The position numbers and the translations under genes were made by a program. From NCBI RefSeq assembly GCF_039537985.1, contig NZ_BAABBN010000004.1, positions 1,550,001 to 1,614,000 on the forward strand: a stretch of 64,000 bases of DNA, in the 5' to 3' direction. The notes beneath the pieces were generated by a model. That model did no database searches, was not told the DNA's origin, and saw only the letters and a program-made list of their open reading frames with translations. Positions 26,951-35,385 of this stretch are shown here, one piece after another. Positions within the stretch are counted from its first letter, which is position 1; each line of letters starts with the position of its first letter. This stretch comes from Litoribacillus peritrichatus. Its GTDB lineage: Bacteria; Pseudomonadota; Gammaproteobacteria; Pseudomonadales; Litoribrevibacteraceae.

Positions 26951-28092
26951 ACCTCTTTCTTAAAGGGCACCAAGGTTAACGTTTCTTTAAAGTACGCCTC
27001 AATGTACGGTTTTTCTTCGTTAACGGCATTTTCAATGGCGACTCTGAAAGCATCGTCTCTGATCCAGTGATTCGAATAACTGTACACTGGCTCGAAGCCG
27101 CGCTGGATTTTATGTTCCCCTTGCACACCCGGATCAAAACGCCCTAAACCATGGGATAAACAATACTCAATGCCTTGATAATAACAAGTTTCAAAGTGCA
27201 AGCACTCGTGTTCCTCTATACATCCCCAATATCTGCCATACAGTGTATCCGTATCTTTAAAATTCAAAGCACCGGCAATGTATCGTCCTTCGCGCTTAGC
27301 CAGCACCAAAACCAGGCTTTCAGCCATTAGTTCAGACAACAACTCAAAAAAGGTTTGGTTCAAATAGCCGCCATGACCACTCCGTTTGGCGTAAGTTAAC
27401 ACGTAAAACTTATAAAAAATTCGCCAGTGTTCAAAACCGATCTCTTTGCCCGTCAACACGTCAAAACTGATGCCTGCATCGACCACCCGCTTACGCTCTT
27501 TGCGTACATTTTTACGCTTACGGGAACTGAAAGCAGCTAAGAAATGATCAAAACTCGTATAGTCACGATTAAACCATTGAAAATGAACGGCCTTACGCTG
27601 AAAGTCGGTACAAGCCGAAAAAGATTGGCTCAATCTCTGATCCGGAAACAACAAATGAAATGAGGAGCCTTCAATCTCAGCGGCTCTTTTTTGAATTTCA
27701 GAGATAATCAAAGGAATGATGTCACTTTGATCAACACCTTCAGCACAACACAGTCTCGGGCCTGTGATCGGTGTGTACGGAATGGCAGAAACGAACTTCG
27801 GAAAGTAGTCAAAACCATATCGCTGATAGGCATCGGCCCAAGCGTGATCAAAAACGTACTCGCCATAACTGTGAAACTTGAGATACAAAGGCAGAATCGC
27901 AACGAGCTCGTCACCTTTGTGAACCAAACAATGATGGCCTACCCAACCCGTTCCTTTGCCGGTAACACCGCTTTTTTCAAGAATTGAAATAAATCTGTAG
28001 CTTAAAAATGGGTAACTACCCATCAGGTTGTCCCAGTCAGAACTTGAAACCTGTTGAATCGACGCAATAAAAGAAACTTTAAGACTGTTCAT
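26947..28092 (-). CDS. FemAB/GNAT-like protein of the PF04339 (DUF482) family
   Basis: A 381-aa cytoplasmic protein with the DUF482 pattern: DWDNLMGSYPFLSYRFISIL, ILPLYLKFHSYGEYVFDHAW and AIPYTPITGPRLC, then FSSRKRKNVRKERKRV, GRYWGCIEEHECLHFETCYY and GVQGEHKIQRGFEPV. The family is a double-GNAT fold related to FemAB and is often annotated as an N-acyltransferase or peptidoglycan-recognition protein; the reaction is not established. A 4-base antisense overlap with tetR at the 3' end is unremarkable. Confidence 0.85.
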   Translation of the reverse strand: MNSLKVSFIASIQQVSSSDWDNLMGSYPFLSYRFISILEKSGVTGKGTGWVGHHCLVHKGDELVAILPLYLKFHSYGEYVFDHAWADAYQRYGFDYFPKFVSAIPYTPITGPRLCCAEGVDQSDIIPLIISEIQKRAAEIEGSSFHLLFPDQRLSQSFSACTDFQRKAVHFQWFNRDYTSFDHFLAAFSSRKRKNVRKERKRVVDAGISFDVLTGKEIGFEHWRIFYKFYVLTYAKRSGHGGYLNQTFFELLSELMAESLVLVLAKREGRYIAGALNFKDTDTLYGRYWGCIEEHECLHFETCYYQGIEYCLSHGLGRFDPGVQGEHKIQRGFEPVYSYSNHWIRDDAFRVAIENAVNEEKPYIEAYFKETLTLVPFKKEV

Positions 28093-28165
28093 ACAGAACC
28101 ATAACCTAATAAAATAGTCTTACCCAAACGATCCTAAAACCGAACTTCAGGAGAACACCCATTAT

Positions 28166-28963
28166 ATGGAAACGACCAGCCTTCAACAGTCGTTTATGAA
28201 ACTCAGAAGCAACAAAGCCTTTGAACTCTTTGTTGTCAGCATCATAATCTTATCCGCCATCTTAATCGGTGTAAAAACTTATGAGTTACCACCCGGCGTT
28301 TTCACCCTGATTACCTGGTTTGATCACTTCATTACAGTGATATTTTTAGCTGAGTTGATCATTCGTTTTACCGGTGAAGAGCGAAAGCGAGACTTCTTTA
28401 AACAAGGTTGGAATATTTTCGATACCATCATCGTCTTCGCAAGCTTAGTCCCCATCGAAGAAAGTGAAATGGCATTTGTCGGTCGATTACTTCGTATTTT
28501 CCGTGTCCTTCGTATGGTCTCGATCATCCCTGAATTACGAGTTTTATTAAACTCACTGATTAAAGCGTTACCTCAACTCGGCTACGTTATGTTATTGATG
28601 TTCATCATCTTTTACATTTATGCAGCCATAGGCTCAACGCTGTTTGCAGGCATTAACGAAGAACTGTGGGGAGACATTTCAATTTCTTTACTGACGCTGT
28701 TCCGGGTAATGACATTTGAAGACTGGACAGACGTCATGTATGAAACTATGACGGTGTATAAACTGAGTTGGATTTATTATCTGACCTTCATCTTCCTGAC
28801 CGCCTTTGCCTTTTTGAACATGGTGATCGGTATTGTGGTCAGCGTGCTTGAAAAAGAAAATGCCGAACACCAACATGAAATGGGTGAACCGACATTATTA
28901 GAGCTTCAGGATCAGATTCAGGAACTCAAGGTGCTGATTCAGCAGAATAACGCCAGCAAATAA
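28166..28963 (+). CDS. Voltage-gated cation channel, single-repeat, acidic selectivity filter
   Basis: A 265-aa inner-membrane protein with the six-helix layout of bacterial NaChBac-type channels: S1 about 20-38, S2 50-67, S3 84-96, S4 105-123, S5 137-160, pore loop 172-195 and S6 205-228. S4 carries four Arg at three-residue spacing (107, 110, 113, 116). The filter is T183-F-E-D-W-T-D189, whereas sodium channels of this family have TLESW. The extra acids resemble calcium-selective filters. The C-terminal LLELQDQIQELKVLIQQN is a coiled coil expected to hold the tetramer. It is monocistronic with its own terminator. Confidence 0.85.
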   Translation: METTSLQQSFMKLRSNKAFELFVVSIIILSAILIGVKTYELPPGVFTLITWFDHFITVIFLAELIIRFTGEERKRDFFKQGWNIFDTIIVFASLVPIEESEMAFVGRLLRIFRVLRMVSIIPELRVLLNSLIKALPQLGYVMLLMFIIFYIYAAIGSTLFAGINEELWGDISISLLTLFRVMTFEDWTDVMYETMTVYKLSWIYYLTFIFLTAFAFLNMVIGIVVSVLEKENAEHQHEMGEPTLLELQDQIQELKVLIQQNNASK

Positions 28964-28973
28964 CATTAAGAAA

Positions 28974-29005
28974 TTAAAACGCCCTGGTTGATCAGGGCGT
29001 TTTAA
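28974..29005. terminator. Bidirectional terminator after the channel gene
   Basis: A 13-bp stem, TTAAAACGCCCTG with CAGGGCGTTTTAA, has the loop GTTGAT. A and T runs lie on either side, so it serves the channel gene and the convergent solute-binding protein gene. Confidence 0.9.
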
Positions 29006-29058
29006 ATCAGACATCATTCAAAAAGTCACATCAATAAGCGTATTTCTCAAACACACTA

Positions 29059-29829
29059 TCAGGCCTTCATTTCGTTCATTACGGCTTCCACTTCTTGCAC
29101 ATATTTTAGCGACACCTTCTTATTGGAAAACAGAATATACGTTGGCCATGTCAGTACGACCAGATTATCACTGCTACCTACCGATTCTTTTACAATATCA
29201 ATCCTATCGTATAACGCATTTTCTTTGATGTAATGCATGACAGGAAGGTAATCACCAACAAAAAAATCCACTCTGTCACCCAACAGCAAGTCAACACTTT
29301 GCCTCGTTGAATTACTCAGGATCACGTAACTGAATTTCTCTTCATCCAGTGCATGCCTGAACGGGCCACTGCCATACAAGTAACCTAGCCTGACTGCAAT
29401 TGATTTATCTTTCACGTTGCTAAAGTCTGGATTAACCTCAATATCCTTATTCCTCTTTTTAAAAAGAACGTATTTCTGCAATATCAAGGTGGAATCAACA
29501 TAGTAGCCCCATTGCTGACGGGCTTGATTTTTACCAGCGTTGAACAAGATATCGTTCTGTCCGGACTCCACCAAAAACACCGCCCGTTTCCAAGGAAAAA
29601 ACTCAAAGACGACCTCATTTACCCCAGTACGTTTTACCGCCTCTCTGATGATTTCAACCGCAATGCCTTTGGGCTGACCATCTTCGAGGTATTCATAAGG
29701 CGGGTAATCCAGAGTCGCTGCTAATATCGCCCTGTCCTTTTCAAACCCATAGCTGATGCCCGAGAACCACAGGCTCCAAAAAAAGACGAAGTAACCCAAC
29801 ACTACGTTTATTCCCAAAGAAAGAGGCAT
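29059..29829 (-). CDS. Solitary periplasmic solute-binding protein, SBP_bac_3 family
   Basis: A 256-aa exported protein with a hydrophobic N-terminus (VVLGYFVFFWSLWFSGISYG) and binding-protein landmarks: LDYPPYEYLEDGQPKGIAVE, VFEFFPWKRAVFLVESGQND and AVRLGYLYGSG. It belongs to the ABC polar amino acid binding superfamily but has no permease or ATPase neighbour. It is not a close copy of the protein at 18570-19373, though both are of the same broad type. The ligand is unknown. Confidence 0.7.
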   Translation of the reverse strand: MPLSLGINVVLGYFVFFWSLWFSGISYGFEKDRAILAATLDYPPYEYLEDGQPKGIAVEIIREAVKRTGVNEVVFEFFPWKRAVFLVESGQNDILFNAGKNQARQQWGYYVDSTLILQKYVLFKKRNKDIEVNPDFSNVKDKSIAVRLGYLYGSGPFRHALDEEKFSYVILSNSTRQSVDLLLGDRVDFFVGDYLPVMHYIKENALYDRIDIVKESVGSSDNLVVLTWPTYILFSNKKVSLKYVQEVEAVMNEMKA

Positions 29830-29983
29830 ACACTGACCACCGGTGAATTTATAAAGATGAAATATTCCATACCTTTACAACCACAACGAAACTCCCTTGA
29901 AACTATAAAAGTATTGGTAGCAGATGAACTACTGTCAAACCCGGCTATCGCTGATCAGCTTTTCTTTTCGAATCACGACCGAC

Positions 29984-30634
29984 TTAAACCGGTAAATGCC
30001 CCGTTTTCACCAGAATTACCGTTTCTTCATGCACAAACGGATGATGTTGACTCATATGTGGGCTGCGAATCCAACTTCCTTGCTGATAAGCTCCGTGCTC
30101 ATCTTGAAACATCCCGGACAGCACCAGTATTTCCTCACCACCAAAGTGTCGATGAGGTTGGAACACTTCACCTGCAGGCCACTTAACCAATGCCACATGC
30201 TCATGTTCGAACGCATGCAAAGACATGACCTGTAAACCACCAATGCCAGGCAACCAGTTAGCTTTCGTGGTGTCGATCCTGACTTCTTTGGTGTCCTGCA
30301 CATCAAACTGATTCAGCTTCACAAAAATGACACACCCCTCTTTACTGAAAGGAGTATGAAAACTACCTGGAGGGTTTCTTAGGTACGTTCCTTTACCGTA
30401 ATCACCCGTTTCATCTGAAAACACGCCATCCAAAACGAAGATTTCTTCACCCATTGGGTGCTTATGAGCACTAAAGCTGGAGCCCGCTGCGTATTGCACC
30501 ACACTGGTAACATGCCCTATTTCATCATCGGATCGCGCTAAAGGTTTTCTTAAAACACCCGGTGCAGGGCTGGCAACCCAGCCCATACTTTCGGTATCAA
30601 TAACTACCCGTTGTTCAAAGTTCAGATTCAACAT
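29984..30634 (-). CDS. Double-cupin ChrR-like protein without anti-sigma domain
   Basis: A 216-aa protein consisting of two cupin units. Each has a metal-type pattern: AHKHPMGEEIFVLDGVF with SFHTPF in the first, PHRHFGGEEILVLSGMF with QHHPF in the second. The sequence around YLRNPPGS and IRSPHMS is that of ChrR cupin domains, which sense or process oxidant in ChrR anti-sigma factors. The N-terminal zinc anti-sigma domain of ChrR is missing and no ECF sigma gene is adjacent, so this is not an anti-sigma factor. It starts on the last base of the SDR gene, so they are coupled. Confidence 0.75.
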   Translation of the reverse strand: MLNLNFEQRVVIDTESMGWVASPAPGVLRKPLARSDDEIGHVTSVVQYAAGSSFSAHKHPMGEEIFVLDGVFSDETGDYGKGTYLRNPPGSFHTPFSKEGCVIFVKLNQFDVQDTKEVRIDTTKANWLPGIGGLQVMSLHAFEHEHVALVKWPAGEVFQPHRHFGGEEILVLSGMFQDEHGAYQQGSWIRSPHMSQHHPFVHEETVILVKTGHLPV

Positions 30635-31404
30635 TACCCATTCCTACCCGCCATAACACCACCATCTACGTCCCAAATGGCCCCAGTGACCCACTCAGTT
30701 TTATCAGACAGCAGGAATCCGACCGTCTCTGCAACCTCCTCTGCCCGACCCACACGACCTATCGGATGAAACGAGTTAAGCCCTTCCAATGCATCATCCA
30801 CTTCACTCGGGTCTATAAAGGCTTCATAAATCGGCGTTTTAACAACCGCCGGAGACACCGCGTTAACCCGAATTTTGTGATCGGCCAACTCCATCGCCAT
30901 ATGTTGAGTTAAGGCATGAAGTCCGGCTTTTGCCATGGAATAGGCCGACGAAGGCGTGGCCTTTATCGCTTGCTGCGCCCACATAGAGCCGATATTGACG
31001 ATGCTTCCTCCGGTATTGCGCATCATATTTTTTGCAACCGTCTGGGAAATAATGAACATCGCCTTGTTTAGCCCCATGTAGGTTTCATAGTCCTCTTCTG
31101 AGTGATCGATAAAAGGCTTTGGATTAAAATAACCCGCCGCATTGACTAAGTATCCAACCTTCGAATTAGGTTCATTAATATAATCCAGAACTTTTTGATA
31201 ACTGTTTTTACTGTATAAATTGGCCTGTATAGAAGTTGCATTACCCATCGCTTGCAAAACACCCAAGGCATCTTTAAGTTTTGTTTCATTGTTACCAACA
31301 ATAACAACGTCTACTTGATGACTGACTAACAACTTGGCAACCTCTAAACCCATGCCACTGGAACCGCCAATGATCAGTGCAACACCTGATTGATTAAAAT
31401 TCAT
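30634..31404 (-). CDS. SDR family oxidoreductase
   Basis: A 256-aa classical short-chain dehydrogenase. The nucleotide-binding motif GGSSGMGLEVAKLL lies at the N-terminus. The catalytic set is seen as NIGSMWA (Ser) and SAYSMAKAG (Tyr and Lys). The C-terminal GAIWDVDGGV is standard. It is first in a two-gene unit with the double-cupin gene and diverges from an HxlR-type regulator, a layout typical of electrophile or oxidant-induced detoxification modules. The substrate is unknown. Confidence 0.88.
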   Translation of the reverse strand: MNFNQSGVALIIGGSSGMGLEVAKLLVSHQVDVVIVGNNETKLKDALGVLQAMGNATSIQANLYSKNSYQKVLDYINEPNSKVGYLVNAAGYFNPKPFIDHSEEDYETYMGLNKAMFIISQTVAKNMMRNTGGSIVNIGSMWAQQAIKATPSSAYSMAKAGLHALTQHMAMELADHKIRVNAVSPAVVKTPIYEAFIDPSEVDDALEGLNSFHPIGRVGRAEEVAETVGFLLSDKTEWVTGAIWDVDGGVMAGRNG

Positions 31405-31523
31405 AACTTTCTCCTTCGTTTGATACCATCTTTTGGTGAGTTGATGTGGTAATCTTAAAAGCGAGGTAACCGTATGAAAACCAGGTACATTTTGGTTAGG
31501 TAGGAACTTTTTGGTACATCTTT
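31405..31523. promoter_or_regulatory. SDR-hxlR divergent promoter region with direct repeats
   Basis: This 119-base region carries two exact GGTACAT copies 30 bases apart (31483-31489 and 31513-31519). Related TTTTGGT elements occur near 31432, 31490 and 31509. The three-turn spacing of the repeats is what a dimeric winged-helix regulator would need. The HxlR product is the likely binder. Confidence 0.4.
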
Positions 31524-31886
31524 ATGAAATCTAACGAAAAATTAATTTCAAGAAAAACAGCGCCAGCACAATCAGCCAGAATGGTTGAAACCATTTACGG
31601 TTGCAAATGGTCGCTTACGGTTTACCAGTTACTGGCTAACGGGATCAATCGCCCAGGCGAGATGGTTCGGAATGTAGAGGGGTTAACCACCAAAGTACTG
31701 AACAGCTGTTTAAAAAAGAATGCCGAATTCGGGATCATTGAACGCATTGTCTACAATGAATTGCCGCCAAGAGTCGAGTATAAAGTCACCGACTTTGGCA
31801 CCAAATTCATTCGTATTCTGGACGAGATTGAAAGGCTGCAAGACGAAATCGACAATGAAGCCGCACTCTCGGCCAATAAGACCTAA
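31524..31886 (+). CDS. HxlR family transcriptional regulator
   Basis: A 120-aa winged-helix protein with the HxlR core YGCKWSLTVYQLLANGINRP, then LTTKVLNSCLKKNAEFGIIE and VEYKVTDFG. A Cys sits in the conserved position of helix 1 (YGCKW) that is redox- or electrophile-reactive in several family members such as YodB and HypR. It is divergent from the SDR/cupin pair and probably regulates it. Its 3' end overlaps the convergent frmA gene by 4 bases. Confidence 0.88.
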   Translation: MKSNEKLISRKTAPAQSARMVETIYGCKWSLTVYQLLANGINRPGEMVRNVEGLTTKVLNSCLKKNAEFGIIERIVYNELPPRVEYKVTDFGTKFIRILDEIERLQDEIDNEAALSANKT

Positions 31887-33022
31887 ACCTCTTCAGCCTC
31901 AAAGTGAATCACTGTCCGTATGCTCTTACCTTCATGCATCAAATCAAACGCTTGGTTAATATCCTCCAGCGGCATGGTATGCGTGATAAAGTCACTTAAC
32001 TGGAATTCGCCGTCCAGATAACGCTCTACATAACTCGGTAACTCAGAGCGACCTTTCACACCCCCGAATGCAGAACCCCGCCAAACCCGGCCAGTAACCA
32101 ATTGAAACGGTCGGGTGGAAATTTCCTGACCCGCACCAGCAACACCGATCACAACCGACTCACCCCAGCCCTTATGGCAACATTCCAACGCCGAACGCAT
32201 CACATCCACATTACCTATGCATTCAAACGAATAATCCACGCCGCCGTCGGTTAATTCAACGATGACATCCTGAATTGGCTTATCGAATTCTTTAGGGTTA
32301 ATGCAATCGGTTGCTCCGAGCTTTCGGGCTAAATCGAATTTACTTTCGTTAATATCGATCGCAATGATTCTGCTGGCTTTGGCCATTGCAGCACCAATGA
32401 TCGCAGATAAGCCAATACCGCCCAAACCAAAGATAGCGACCGTTGCACCCTCTTCCACTTTGGCCGTATTCATGACCGCGCCCATACCCGTGGTAACGCC
32501 ACACCCCAAAAGGCAGATTTCTTCCAACGGCGCCGCCTTATTGACTTTAGCCAAGGAAATTTCAGGCAATACGGTGTATTCAGAAAACGTCGAACACCCC
32601 ATATAATGAAAAATGGGTTCGCCATCTTTATAAAAGCGCGTGGTGCCGTCCGGCATTAAGCCTTTACCCTGAGTCTCCCGGATTTTCTGACACAAATTGG
32701 TTTTACCGGAAGTACAGAACTTACACTCTCCGCATTCTGGTGTGTACAGAGGAATAACGTGATCACCCACCGAAACAGAAGTAACCCCCTCACCCACTGC
32801 CACAACCACACCGCCTCCTTCATGGCCTAATATCACCGGAAAAATACCTTCAGGGTCATCACCTGACAAAGTAAAGGCATCCGTATGACACACACCGGAG
32901 GCCACCACTTTCACCAGTACTTCGCCCTGTTTTGGCGGCATCACGTCCACCTCTTCAATGGACAAAGGTTGGTTTGGCCCCCAGGCAATTGCGGCTTTTG
33001 ATTTAATCATTTGTTGAGACAT
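31883..33022 (-). CDS. frmA: S-(hydroxymethyl)glutathione dehydrogenase / class III alcohol dehydrogenase
   Basis: Oxidises the glutathione adduct of formaldehyde with NAD, and can reduce S-nitrosoglutathione. It is 379 aa. The catalytic zinc region has SGVCHTDAF and GHEGGGVV. The structural zinc loop is CGECKFCTSGKTNLC, and the Rossmann motif is FGLGGIGLS. The ATG at 33022 is preceded by TAGGTG; a GTG three codons upstream is in frame. No formylglutathione hydrolase gene follows. The divergent LysR gene is the likely regulator. Confidence 0.95.
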   Translation of the reverse strand: MSQQMIKSKAAIAWGPNQPLSIEEVDVMPPKQGEVLVKVVASGVCHTDAFTLSGDDPEGIFPVILGHEGGGVVVAVGEGVTSVSVGDHVIPLYTPECGECKFCTSGKTNLCQKIRETQGKGLMPDGTTRFYKDGEPIFHYMGCSTFSEYTVLPEISLAKVNKAAPLEEICLLGCGVTTGMGAVMNTAKVEEGATVAIFGLGGIGLSAIIGAAMAKASRIIAIDINESKFDLARKLGATDCINPKEFDKPIQDVIVELTDGGVDYSFECIGNVDVMRSALECCHKGWGESVVIGVAGAGQEISTRPFQLVTGRVWRGSAFGGVKGRSELPSYVERYLDGEFQLSDFITHTMPLEDINQAFDLMHEGKSIRTVIHFEAEEV

Positions 33023-33066
33023 GGAATGCACCTATGGAATTTGATTCACTTTGATGAAGCCATTGT

Positions 33067-33124
33067 ATTTGTTTACAAATGAAAGATAATCACTATAAAT
33101 ATAAAAACACTTTTACCTATTTGT
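33067..33124. promoter_or_regulatory. Candidate LysR operator between frmA and lysR-type gene
   Basis: ATTTGT-TT-ACAAAT at 33067-33080 is a perfect inverted repeat. The half-site ATTTGT recurs at 33119-33124, just before the LysR-type start. A dyad plus a separate half-site is the arrangement expected for recognition and activation sites of LysR proteins. Confidence 0.4.
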
Positions 33125-33139
33125 AATAATGAGAGCTTC

Positions 33140-34033
33140 ATGAATCACTGGGAAGGCGTGACCGAGTTTGTAGCGGTGGCCGAATCTGAAAGCTTTACCA
33201 AAGCGTCAAAAACACTGGGCATATCCACGGCACAAGTTAGCCGGCAAATCAGCAACCTGGAGCAACGTCTCGCCACCAAACTGCTCTACAGAACCACCAG
33301 GAAGGTCTCTGTCACAGAAGCGGGTCAAATCTATTATCAACGCTGCCGGGTATTACTGGATGGCCTAGAGGAAGCAGAAAACGCACTGACCCAACTGCAC
33401 CAAATCCCCAGTGGCACAATCAAACTGACGGCCCCGGCCGCTTACGGCGAAACCGTCATTGCACCATTACTGCATGATTTCTTAAATATTTACCCAAGTC
33501 TTTCACTCAACACCCATTTGACCAACGAAAAAGTCGACCTAACGGAAGGCGGTTATGATTTAGCCATACGTCTAGGCAAACTTGAAAATTCCAGCATGAT
33601 CGCCAAGCGCCTTCACAGCAGAGTTCAGTTTATCTGCGCCAGTCCCGAATATGCCCAACAAAACGGTTTGCCCGAATCATTAGCAGAGTTAGAAGAACAC
33701 AACTGTTTGAAAGGCACATTAGATTACTGGCGCTTTACTCAGAACAATCAGGAAAAAAATATCAAAGTATCCGGCAATATTCGTTGTAACAGCGGACACG
33801 CCATTTTGGATGCGACGCTAAAGGGCATTGGAATTTCACAGCTGCCGGATTATTACGTCAACCCTTTTATTAAAAACGGTCAACTGATCACCTCACTGGA
33901 AACCTACCAAAATCGGGACGAAGCGGTCTGGGCGCTCTATCCTCATAATCGACAACTGTCACTCAAAGTTAAATTGTTGATTGAATTTCTGGCGGAACAG
34001 TTGTCTGCGGCGTCTGGTGATTCTCTATATTAG
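33140..34033 (+). CDS. LysR family transcriptional regulator
   Basis: A 297-aa regulator with the N-terminal winged helix FVAVAESESFTKASKTLGIS, then TAQVSRQISNLEQRLATKLL. A substrate-binding effector domain of the periplasmic-protein fold follows (KLTAPAAYGETVIAPLLHDF, then GYDLAIRLGKLENSSM). The type resembles the CrgA/AaeR-like group. It is divergent from frmA with about 118 bases between. Regulation of frmA by this protein is inferred from position. Confidence 0.88.
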   Translation: MNHWEGVTEFVAVAESESFTKASKTLGISTAQVSRQISNLEQRLATKLLYRTTRKVSVTEAGQIYYQRCRVLLDGLEEAENALTQLHQIPSGTIKLTAPAAYGETVIAPLLHDFLNIYPSLSLNTHLTNEKVDLTEGGYDLAIRLGKLENSSMIAKRLHSRVQFICASPEYAQQNGLPESLAELEEHNCLKGTLDYWRFTQNNQEKNIKVSGNIRCNSGHAILDATLKGIGISQLPDYYVNPFIKNGQLITSLETYQNRDEAVWALYPHNRQLSLKVKLLIEFLAEQLSAASGDSLY

Positions 34034-34094
34034 TGCACCTTTTTAAGTTCACGTTCATCAATCCCTTGAACTCATTCTTGACTGAACATCATAT

Positions 34095-34113
34095 GCGAAT
34101 GATAATAATTAGC
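34095..34113 (+). promoter_or_regulatory. Fur-like box upstream of sodN
   Basis: GCGAATGATAATAATTAGC matches the 19-base Fur consensus (GATAATGATAATCATTATC) at 15 of 19 positions by my count, including the whole central AATGATAAT. It ends 34 bases before the sodN ATG. Fur repression would express Ni-SOD when iron is low. Confidence 0.6.
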
Positions 34114-34147
34114 ACTTAAAACAATTAGACCAAATTAAGGAAGACTC

Positions 34148-34648
34148 ATGCTTCATTCGCTTTTCAAACGCTTCGATCAACTGAGCCCTTTCAACCAAGC
34201 CTCAGCACATTGTGACATTCCTTGCAAAATATACGACCCTGCAGTTGCGCAAATTAATGCCCTGACAGTAATCAGAATGATGGATCTCATCGCTGAGCTA
34301 GACCAAAAAGAAACACTATCTCTTAGCGATCAAGCCCTTTTAACGCGTTTAGTTACGCAAAAAGAAGAGCACGCCGCCAAAGTCAAAGACGAGATACGAG
34401 TAATTTGGGGGGATTATTACAAGCAACCTCAGTTTGATCTGCTACCTGATGCCCATGAGTTAACACATAAAATCATGTTACAAGCGTCGAAATGTAAACA
34501 GAATATTGACCGGTCACTGGGCCTGGAACTGCTAAATCTGGTGAATGAATTTGCTGAAGGCTTCTGGAAAACCAAAGGTGTCGATACCTTTATAGCCACT
34601 TGCCCTTACCCGCCCGCTGAACAAGTTGTTTACCCAAAACTGGGCTAA
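34148..34648 (+). CDS. sodN: Nickel superoxide dismutase precursor
   Basis: Dismutates superoxide using a mononuclear Ni site. It is 166 aa. The nickel hook HCDIPCKIYDP starts at residue 21, after a 20-residue propeptide MLHSLFKRFDQLSPFNQASA. Cleavage would free His1, and Cys2 and Cys6 complete the ligands. The rest is the expected four-helix domain, ending PYPPAEQVVYPKLG. The maturation protease gene starts immediately after the stop. A Fur-like box upstream suggests induction under iron limitation, and nickel importer genes lie 17 kb away. Confidence 0.95.
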   Translation: MLHSLFKRFDQLSPFNQASAHCDIPCKIYDPAVAQINALTVIRMMDLIAELDQKETLSLSDQALLTRLVTQKEEHAAKVKDEIRVIWGDYYKQPQFDLLPDAHELTHKIMLQASKCKQNIDRSLGLELLNLVNEFAEGFWKTKGVDTFIATCPYPPAEQVVYPKLG

Positions 34649-34957
34649 ATGATGATACGGGTGTTTAAAGTCGAGGGAACCAGTATGTTCCCTACTCTGA
34701 ATCAAGGTGATTTTGTGATTGCTAGCCTTTGGTTTAGGCGTCTCATGCCGAATCAACTGGTCATCGTGAAACACCCGATTTATGGCACCCTGGTCAAGCG
34801 CATTCAAAGTGTGCAGCCCAATGACGGCTTCACACTTTGCGGCGACAACCCTGAAAGTGTCAGTAGCGAAAAAATGGGCTTAGTGAAGCGACAACAAATC
34901 ATCGGCAAAGTCATTTACTCCGTCCAACAGACCAAACAAGCAACCGGTGTCCGGTAG
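34649..34957 (+). CDS. sodX: Nickel-type superoxide dismutase maturation protease (S26 family)
   Basis: Removes the SodN propeptide so the N-terminal nickel hook can form. The 102-aa protein is a compact signal-peptidase-like enzyme: VEGTSMFPTLNQGDFV carries the catalytic Ser and GTLVKRIQSV the catalytic Lys, and GDNPESVSS closes the fold. It begins with ATG-ATG on the base after the sodN stop, so translation is coupled. Its 3' end nearly meets convergent arfB. Confidence 0.92.
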   Translation: MMIRVFKVEGTSMFPTLNQGDFVIASLWFRRLMPNQLVIVKHPIYGTLVKRIQSVQPNDGFTLCGDNPESVSSEKMGLVKRQQIIGKVIYSVQQTKQATGVR

Positions 34958-34960
34958 ACG

Positions 34961-35374
34961 TTAATAACTAACCTTGCCGCGTAGCGCTTTAGTATTACCA
35001 CGCTGAGTTTTTTTATCCATTCTTTTACGCTGAGAAGAGCGCGAAGGTTTGGTTTCTCTTCGTGCCTTTTGAACCGCAGTCGCTTTTTTAATTAACTCGA
35101 CTAAACGTTCCTGCGCCATCATCTTGTTGTATTCCTGACTCTTCGACTCTTGCGATTTAATGAGAATCAAACCGTCTTTCGTAATTCTATGATCTTTCAT
35201 TGCCAAGAGGCGTTGTTTATAAAAATCAGGCAAAGAAGATTGCTTAATATCAAACCGCAAATGAATTGCAGTAGACACCTTATTCACATTCTGACCACCA
35301 GCACCCTGTGCTCGTATTGCCCACATTTCTATTTCGCGATCAGGAATAGTTACGTTATTAGATATCTCGAGCAT
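34961..35374 (-). CDS. arfB: Alternative ribosome-rescue factor ArfB (peptidyl-tRNA hydrolase domain)
   Basis: Hydrolyses peptidyl-tRNA on stalled ribosomes lacking a stop codon. It is 137 aa. The GGQ loop is RAQGAGGQNVNKVSTAIHLR, and a long basic C-terminal tail (QKARRETKPSRSSQRKRMDK) matches the mRNA-channel tail of ArfB/YaeJ. It is upstream of no clear partner; the NYN gene precedes it on the same strand with an 11-base gap, so they may be cotranscribed. Confidence 0.94.
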   Translation of the reverse strand: MLEISNNVTIPDREIEMWAIRAQGAGGQNVNKVSTAIHLRFDIKQSSLPDFYKQRLLAMKDHRITKDGLILIKSQESKSQEYNKMMAQERLVELIKKATAVQKARRETKPSRSSQRKRMDKKTQRGNTKALRGKVSY

Positions 35375-35385
35375 TGATCAACCGC

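Noticed and set aside
29857..30186. 109-codon rightward frame overlapping the double-cupin gene
   Set aside because: Most of it is antisense to conserved cupin codons and it lacks family-like sequence or a clear ribosome binding site.
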